DNA from: Solirubrobacterales bacterium 70-9
GTDB taxonomy: Bacteria > Actinomycetota > Thermoleophilia > Solirubrobacterales > 70-9
Length of the DNA stretch: 9,631 nucleotides
Assembly (NCBI GenBank): GCA_001898095.1
Contig: MKSH01000150.1
Coordinates: 11,160-20,790 of the forward strand
Direction of reading: 5' to 3'
In this document: positions 6,776 to 9,631 of the stretch, one piece after another
Numbering within the stretch: position 1 is the stretch's first letter
Layout: each line of letters opens with the position of its first letter
Notes under the pieces: generated by a model
Seen by the model: only the letters and a program-made list of their open reading frames with translations
The model's database searches: none
Told to the model about the DNA's origin: nothing
Translations under genes and position numbers: made by a program

Positions 6776-6832
6776 GATCTTGGTCCGTTCGATTCTTCAT
6801 CTCTCCGTTACAGTCCCGCTCCGAAAATTCAG

Positions 6833-6984
6833 GGATCGGTGGTGAGGGAAGCCGGTGCAAGTCCGGCGCGGGCCCGCCACTGTTACCGAGAGAAGCTCGC
6901 GGCACGCGCGTGTCGCAGCCACTGGCCGAGAGGCCGGGAAGGCGCCGCGAGAAGGCTCGGAAGCCAGGAGACCTTCTCCGATCC
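6833..6984 (+). promoter_or_regulatory. Cobalamin riboswitch controlling the secreted DUF4430 gene
   Basis: P1 is formed by GGATCGG (6833-6839) and CCGATCC (6978-6984). The conserved core GGGAAGCCGGTGCAAGTCC (6846-6864), CCCGCCACTGTTA (6873-6885) and the B12 box AGCCAGGAGACCTTC (6962-6976) are close to consensus. The aptamer is about 152 nt. The expression platform is short: a GGCAATTGCC palindrome (6991-7000), then the ribosome binding site GAGGAAAGGGG (7004-7014) and the TTG start at 7022. This points to control of translation. It is of the CCACTGT type, unlike the metE riboswitch with CAGCGGT, so the two are not a recent duplication. Confidence 0.96.
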
Positions 6985-7021
6985 GTCACAGGCAATTGCC
7001 CTCGAGGAAAGGGGATGTGTC

Positions 7022-8317
7022 TTGCGCAAGCGAGCGATCGCGGCGGCGCTGATGGTGATCGGCGCCTCCCTAATTTGGATGACTACGGCGGCATCGGCCG
7101 CCCTTACCCAGATCAACGTGCGGGTCGAGGGGAAGGAAAAGACCCTCTTCGAAGGCCCGATCCTGACCGAAGGACATCGGGTCCAGGCCCTCTCCGACAC
7201 CGAACCCCATCCCTGCGACGGGACCAACAACGGTGCCCACGCGGAAGCGATGCCGACCCCGACCGCCTCGGCGGCCGACGCGATGGAACTGTCCGGCCAG
7301 GTCTGGGACGCGGTCTGGTACGAAGGTTTCGACGACTACTACCTGAACCAGTTCGGCCCCGACCACGAGGACAACTCGACGGGCCAGTGGTGGGGCGTGC
7401 TCGCCAACGGCGCCTTCACCCCGGTCGGCGGCTGCCAGTACGGCGACCGTCCGGGCGACGAAGTGCTGTGGGTGTACGACGCGTTCAGCGGCCGCCGCTT
7501 CCTCTGGATGGCGGCGCAGGGCGACCCGACCCCGGCCCCGAAGTCGCCGCTGCCGACCGCCTACGTCGAAGTCGGGCAGCCGCTCACCGTGCTGGTCGAA
7601 AGCCACGAAGGCGGCGGCGACACCCCGACCCGCGCCGAAGGCATCACCGTCGCCCCGGTCACCACCGAAGCCGGGACCGGCGACCAGAAGGTCGAGGTGA
7701 ACGACCCCGAAGCGGTGGTGACGAACAGCGAAGGCGCCGCCGAAATCACCTTCTCGACGCCCGGCTGGCACCGGATCAAGGCGCAGGAAGAAGCGGGCTA
7801 CATCCGCTCCAACCGGATCGACGTTTGCGTCGAGCCGGTGGGCGGTGGCGGGTGCGGGCCGCGTCCGGCCGACTCGGTGCTGCGCACCCCGCCGCGCTAC
7901 GTCGAAAAGGAAGAAGAAAAGCCCGCACCGCCGACGCCGGAAGGCGGTGGGAGGACCGGCGACGACACCAAGTCGACCACCGGTGAGAGCCAGAAGCCGG
8001 CCGCGACGCCGCCCGTCAACGTCGTCGCGACGAGCCGCGCGGCGGTCGACCCGAAGAGCGGCACGGCGCTGCTCAGCATCGCCGTCCCCGGTGCCGGCCA
8101 GGTGACGATGGCGGGCAAGAAGACGATCACCCAGTCGGTCTCCGTCGCCGGCCCGAGCACGGTCGCGCTGACCGTGAAGCCGAACGCGAAGGAACGCCGC
8201 GGCCTGCGCAAGCGCGGCTGGCTGCGGGTGGGCGTGAAGATCGCCTATACGCCGACCGGCGGCACCACCGCCTACACCTGGCGCTCGGTGCAGCTGAAAG
8301 CGGGCGCGAAGAAGTAG
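7022..8317 (+). CDS. Secreted DUF4430 (transcobalamin-like) protein, B12-riboswitch controlled
   Basis: The product is 431 aa. The TTG at 7022 is chosen because AAAGGGG lies 7 bases upstream and the result is a good signal peptide (MRKRAIAAALMVIGASLIW...), cleaved after ASA at residue 26. No ATG or GTG lies in frame between the riboswitch and this point. Residues about 30-157 resemble DUF4430, the fold of the beta-domain of transcobalamin and intrinsic factor: VRVEGKEKTLFEG, CDGTNNGAH, GFDDYYLNQFGPD, GQWWGVLANGAF, VGGCQ and GDEVLWVYDAF. Residues about 180-265 look Ig-like, ending PGWHRIKA ... IRSNRIDVCVEP. A Pro/Glu-rich linker and a C-terminal beta domain (TALLSIAVPGAGQVTMAGKK ... IAYTPTGG) follow; no LPXTG or membrane anchor is visible. 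With a cobalamin riboswitch in its leader, an extracellular corrinoid-binding role is a reasonable inference but unproven. Glu codons are 24 GAA to 5 GAG. Confidence 0.87.
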   Translation: MRKRAIAAALMVIGASLIWMTTAASAALTQINVRVEGKEKTLFEGPILTEGHRVQALSDTEPHPCDGTNNGAHAEAMPTPTASAADAMELSGQVWDAVWYEGFDDYYLNQFGPDHEDNSTGQWWGVLANGAFTPVGGCQYGDRPGDEVLWVYDAFSGRRFLWMAAQGDPTPAPKSPLPTAYVEVGQPLTVLVESHEGGGDTPTRAEGITVAPVTTEAGTGDQKVEVNDPEAVVTNSEGAAEITFSTPGWHRIKAQEEAGYIRSNRIDVCVEPVGGGGCGPRPADSVLRTPPRYVEKEEEKPAPPTPEGGGRTGDDTKSTTGESQKPAATPPVNVVATSRAAVDPKSGTALLSIAVPGAGQVTMAGKKTITQSVSVAGPSTVALTVKPNAKERRGLRKRGWLRVGVKIAYTPTGGTTAYTWRSVQLKAGAKK

Positions 8318-8345
8318 CGCCCGGTGCGCGTCCGTCGCGGCGGCC

Positions 8346-8376
8346 TTGACCCTGACCCGACGTCAGGTCCTACGGT
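8346..8376 (+). promoter_or_regulatory. MerR-type promoter with 19-bp spacer
   Basis: The -35 element TTGACC (8346-8351) and a -10-like TACGGT (8371-8376) are 19 bp apart, the long spacer typical of MerR-activated promoters. The spacer contains the dyad CCTGAC-ccgac-GTCAGG (8351-8367). The -10 ends 7 bases before the ATG at 8384, so the mRNA would begin at or next to the start codon (leaderless). This agrees with the absence of a ribosome binding site. Autoregulation by the MerR domain encoded immediately downstream is the natural reading. Confidence 0.82.
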
Positions 8377-8383
8377 CGTCGCG

Positions 8384-9346
8384 ATGGACGCGAACGAAGA
8401 GCGGTGGAGCGTCGGCGACCTGGCTGCGGCGGCCGGCGTCACGGTGCAGACGCTCCACCACTATGACCGGCTCGGTTTGCTGGAGCCGGTCGAGCGCACC
8501 GCGGCGGGCTACCGCCAGTACGACCGCGCCGGGGTCGAGCGGCTCTACCGGATCCTGGCCTTGCGGGGCCTCGGCTTCCCGCTGGGCGAGGTCGGTGCGC
8601 TGCTCGATGCCGACGCGGGCTCACTCCGTGAGGCGACCCGGGCGCGACTGGAGCGGACCGAGATGGAGCTGGCCCGCGGCGCCGACCTGCGCGAGCGGCT
8701 CCTCCGCGTCCTCGACCAGCCCGAGCCGCCGGCGGCGGAACTGATCGACACGATGGAGGTGATGAGCATGAACGTGCAGCTGAACCGGATCGTCACCCGC
8801 GGCGGCGACGCGGGCGAGACCGACCGCGGCGACGGGGCCCGGGTGCGCAAGGACGCCCCGCTGATCGAGGCGGGCGGAGAAGTCGACGCGCTCTGCGCCG
8901 GGCTCGGCCTGGCGTTGTCCCTGGACGGGACTCCCGCGGACCAGGCGAAGCTCCTGCGCGAGATCCAGAACGACCTCTTCGACCTCGGTGCCGAGCTGGC
9001 GACGGGGGCAGTGGAAGGCGCGGCGCGGCCCCTCGACGGCCGGGCGTCGATCGACGACTCCTACGTCGCCCGGCTCGACCAGGCGTGTGCCGACATGAAC
9101 GCCGACCTCGCGCCGCTCGACTCCTTCCTCCTGCCCGGCGGCGGTTCGCCGTACTCGGCGCAGCTCCAGGTCTGCCGCACCACCTGCCGCCGCGCCGAGC
9201 GCCGCCTCGTCGCGATCGACGCCCCCGGCCCGACCCTCGCCTACCTGAACCGCCTCTCCGACCTGCTCTTCATCATGGCCCGCGCGGCCGAGCCGGGATC
9301 GGCGGCGGCGGAGAGGACTTGGGTGGCGAGGCGGGGGGTGAGGTAA
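8384..9346 (+). CDS. MerR DNA-binding domain fused to PduO-type ATP:cob(I)alamin adenosyltransferase
   Basis: The product is 320 aa. Residues 8-75 are a MerR winged helix (WSVGDLAAAAGVTVQTLHHYDRLGLL ... AGYRQYDRAGVERLYRI), followed by a helical dimerisation stretch to about 113. From residue 129 an adenosyltransferase domain follows: TRGGDAGET (138-146, ATP loop), RVRKD, GGEVDAL with Asp 168, IQNDLFDLGAELATG, DSFLLPGGG with Phe 248, CRTTCRRAERR (264-274) and YLNRLSDLLFIMAR. Family enzymes convert cob(I)alamin to AdoCbl. The usual VDE is VDA here and the ATP loop has TRGGD instead of TRTGD, so activity could be altered. The ATG at 8384 fits the leaderless MerR-type promoter; a GTG at 8324 would place the promoter inside the gene. 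It lies next to two cobalamin-riboswitch genes. A dual enzyme and B12-status regulator is inferred. Confidence 0.92.
   Translation: MDANEERWSVGDLAAAAGVTVQTLHHYDRLGLLEPVERTAAGYRQYDRAGVERLYRILALRGLGFPLGEVGALLDADAGSLREATRARLERTEMELARGADLRERLLRVLDQPEPPAAELIDTMEVMSMNVQLNRIVTRGGDAGETDRGDGARVRKDAPLIEAGGEVDALCAGLGLALSLDGTPADQAKLLREIQNDLFDLGAELATGAVEGAARPLDGRASIDDSYVARLDQACADMNADLAPLDSFLLPGGGSPYSAQLQVCRTTCRRAERRLVAIDAPGPTLAYLNRLSDLLFIMARAAEPGSAAAERTWVARRGVR
8755..8770 (+). promoter_or_regulatory. Possible internal translation start for a stand-alone adenosyltransferase
   Basis: GGAGGTG (8755-8761) is followed, 8 bases after its GGAGG, by an in-frame ATG at 8768 (residue 129 of the fusion), exactly where the adenosyltransferase domain begins. 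The short linker here encodes MEVMSM, with three in-frame ATGs. Initiation here would give a 192-aa enzyme without the DNA-binding domain, comparable to the internal start known for the MerR-family protein TipA. Part of the signal may simply reflect the Met-Glu-Val codons. Confidence 0.45.
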
Positions 9347-9442
9347 GGGACGGGAAGGGACGCGGCCCTCTCGTAGGCGGTCCGGGCAGGCTGTGACCGC
9401 CTACGAGAGGGCCGGGTCCCGGGGGACTGCCGAGGGTGCGGG
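9347..9442 (-). repeat. Dispersed palindromic repeat, copy B
   Basis: On the minus strand the element reads CCCGCACCCTC (plus 9432-9442), ACCCGGCC, the arm CTCTCGTAGGCGGT, the loop CAGCCTGCCCGG, the return arm ACCGCCTACGAGAG, then GTCCCTT and CCCGTCC. This is the same order as copy A at 6680-6775, in inverse orientation. One stem position is T-A here and G-C in A; another is C-G here and G-U in A, so pairing is kept. It begins directly after the stop codon of the MerR-adenosyltransferase gene. Confidence 0.8.
9357..9420. terminator. Long hairpin after the MerR-adenosyltransferase gene, possible terminator
   Basis: A 20-bp perfect stem (9363-9382 with 9395-9414) around a 12-base loop is extended by GGGAC (9357-9361) and GTCCC (9416-9420) after one G-G mismatch. 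It starts 11 bases after the TAA at 9346. No T-run follows, so a canonical intrinsic terminator is not supported; a U-less actinobacterial type or an mRNA 3'-end stabiliser is possible. Confidence 0.5.
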
Positions 9443-9527
9443 TCCCGTGCGGGTCACGGCGGAGATCCGCGACGAAGTGCGCGGGTCCGGTGCGGAACTC
9501 CGCGTTCCCTAAGGAGGTTCCGGAGCG

Positions 9528-9569
9528 CTGAGTGAGTTGAGCACACCCTGGTGTGTTCAACTCACTCAG
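9528..9569. promoter_or_regulatory. 42-bp palindrome, likely operator of the right-edge gene
   Basis: CTGAGTGAGTTGA (9528-9540) and CACACC (9542-9547) mirror GGTGTG (9550-9555) and TCAACTCACTCAG (9557-9569) around a 2-base centre, with a single mismatched pair (9541/9556). A -10-like TATCGT (9576-9581) follows, 6 bases before an ATG at 9588. A long, even palindrome over a promoter fits a TetR-type operator, and the gene that follows may be its own repressor. Confidence 0.7.
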
Positions 9570-9587
9570 ACCGACTATCGTTCCCCC

Positions 9588-9631
9588 ATGGGGGCCAAGA
9601 CGTCGAAGGACGGCCGGGCGACGGCGGAGGC
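9588..9631 (+). CDS. Start of a gene, possibly a TetR-family regulator (3' partial)
   Basis: Only 14 codons are present (MGAKTSKDGRATAEA and onward). A basic, polar start followed by GRATAEA resembles the stretch just before the first helix of TetR-family regulators, and the 42-bp palindrome immediately upstream would suit an autoregulated repressor. There is no ribosome binding site before the ATG; a -10-like TATCGT at 9576-9581 suggests a leaderless mRNA, as for the gene at 8384. The evidence is too short to be sure of the family. Confidence 0.42.
   Translation, partial: MGAKTSKDGRATAE

Larger units (their letters stand above)
6365..6832. other. Long non-coding stretch between two divergent riboswitches
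   Basis: No convincing gene is seen here. An open plus-strand frame beginning at 6380 runs on in frame into the secreted protein, but it crosses the riboswitch and reads like GC-rich noise. The stretch holds three strong hairpins (6496-6542, 6614-6644, 6704-6763), the last of which is a repeat with a second copy at 9347-9442. The A/T-richer segment 6776-6832 just before the plus-strand aptamer is the probable promoter site for the DUF4430 gene. TACAGT at 6809-6814 is a weak -10 candidate without a good -35. A divergent metE promoter should lie at the left end. Confidence 0.6.

Noticed and set aside
6380..7021. Open plus-strand frame in phase with the secreted protein, which would add 214 residues
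   Set aside because: It crosses the cobalamin riboswitch, lacks a ribosome binding site and domain similarity, and would bury the signal peptide; the TTG at 7022 has a good site and a signal sequence.
7070..7771. Minus-strand 233-codon frame opposite the DUF4430 gene
   Set aside because: It mirrors the Asp/Gly/Pro-rich secreted protein and has no recognisable domain or start.

Overview
The window is very GC-rich, tightly packed bacterial DNA and looks like an actinobacterium. A deep-branching soil lineage such as Solirubrobacterales/Thermoleophilia is my inference. It rests on the GC content, on the Gly/Glu/Ser-rich exported proteins, and on the C-terminal repeat domain of the secreted protein at 7022-8317, a type I associate with that group. 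No phage, IS or CRISPR signature is visible.

Left part (1-2826): the 3' end of a single-pass membrane protein with an extracellular DUF5666-like domain is followed, with a 4-base ATGA overlap or a short gap depending on the start chosen, by a lipoprotein carrying repeated 'C-x-x-x-x-G' modules. Convergent to these is a MarR-family regulator. Divergent from the regulator is an NADPH-dependent quinone-oxidoreductase-like MDR enzyme. The two share a short intergenic region with a concentric 44-bp dyad that is the obvious MarR operator.

Central and right part (2830-9346) is a vitamin B12 (cobalamin) locus. On the minus strand, a riboswitch of the cobalamin class precedes metE (B12-independent methionine synthase). 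A 304-residue 'core MetE' paralogue follows, overlapping metE by one base. On the plus strand, about 580 bp away and divergent, a second, non-identical cobalamin riboswitch precedes a secreted protein with a DUF4430 (transcobalamin beta-domain-like) module. Next comes a fusion of a MerR DNA-binding domain to a PduO-type ATP:cob(I)alamin adenosyltransferase. It has its own MerR-type promoter with a 19-bp spacer and apparently a leaderless mRNA. A working model is that low B12 turns on both riboswitch genes: MetE replaces the B12-dependent enzyme, and the secreted DUF4430 protein helps capture corrinoid. The MerR-adenosyltransferase would convert incoming cobalamin to AdoCbl and could report AdoCbl status to DNA. 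The model is inference; the gene families and riboswitch motifs are read from the sequence.

The non-coding stretches are rich in structure. Two copies of a roughly 95-bp palindromic repeat lie in opposite orientations (6680-6775 and 9347-9442), with compensatory differences in their stems. Other long hairpins lie in 6326-6644. Near the right edge a 42-bp palindrome precedes the first 14 codons of a gene that may encode a TetR-type regulator. Glu codon choice differs sharply between exported and cytosolic proteins, and switches inside the first gene at its membrane segment.
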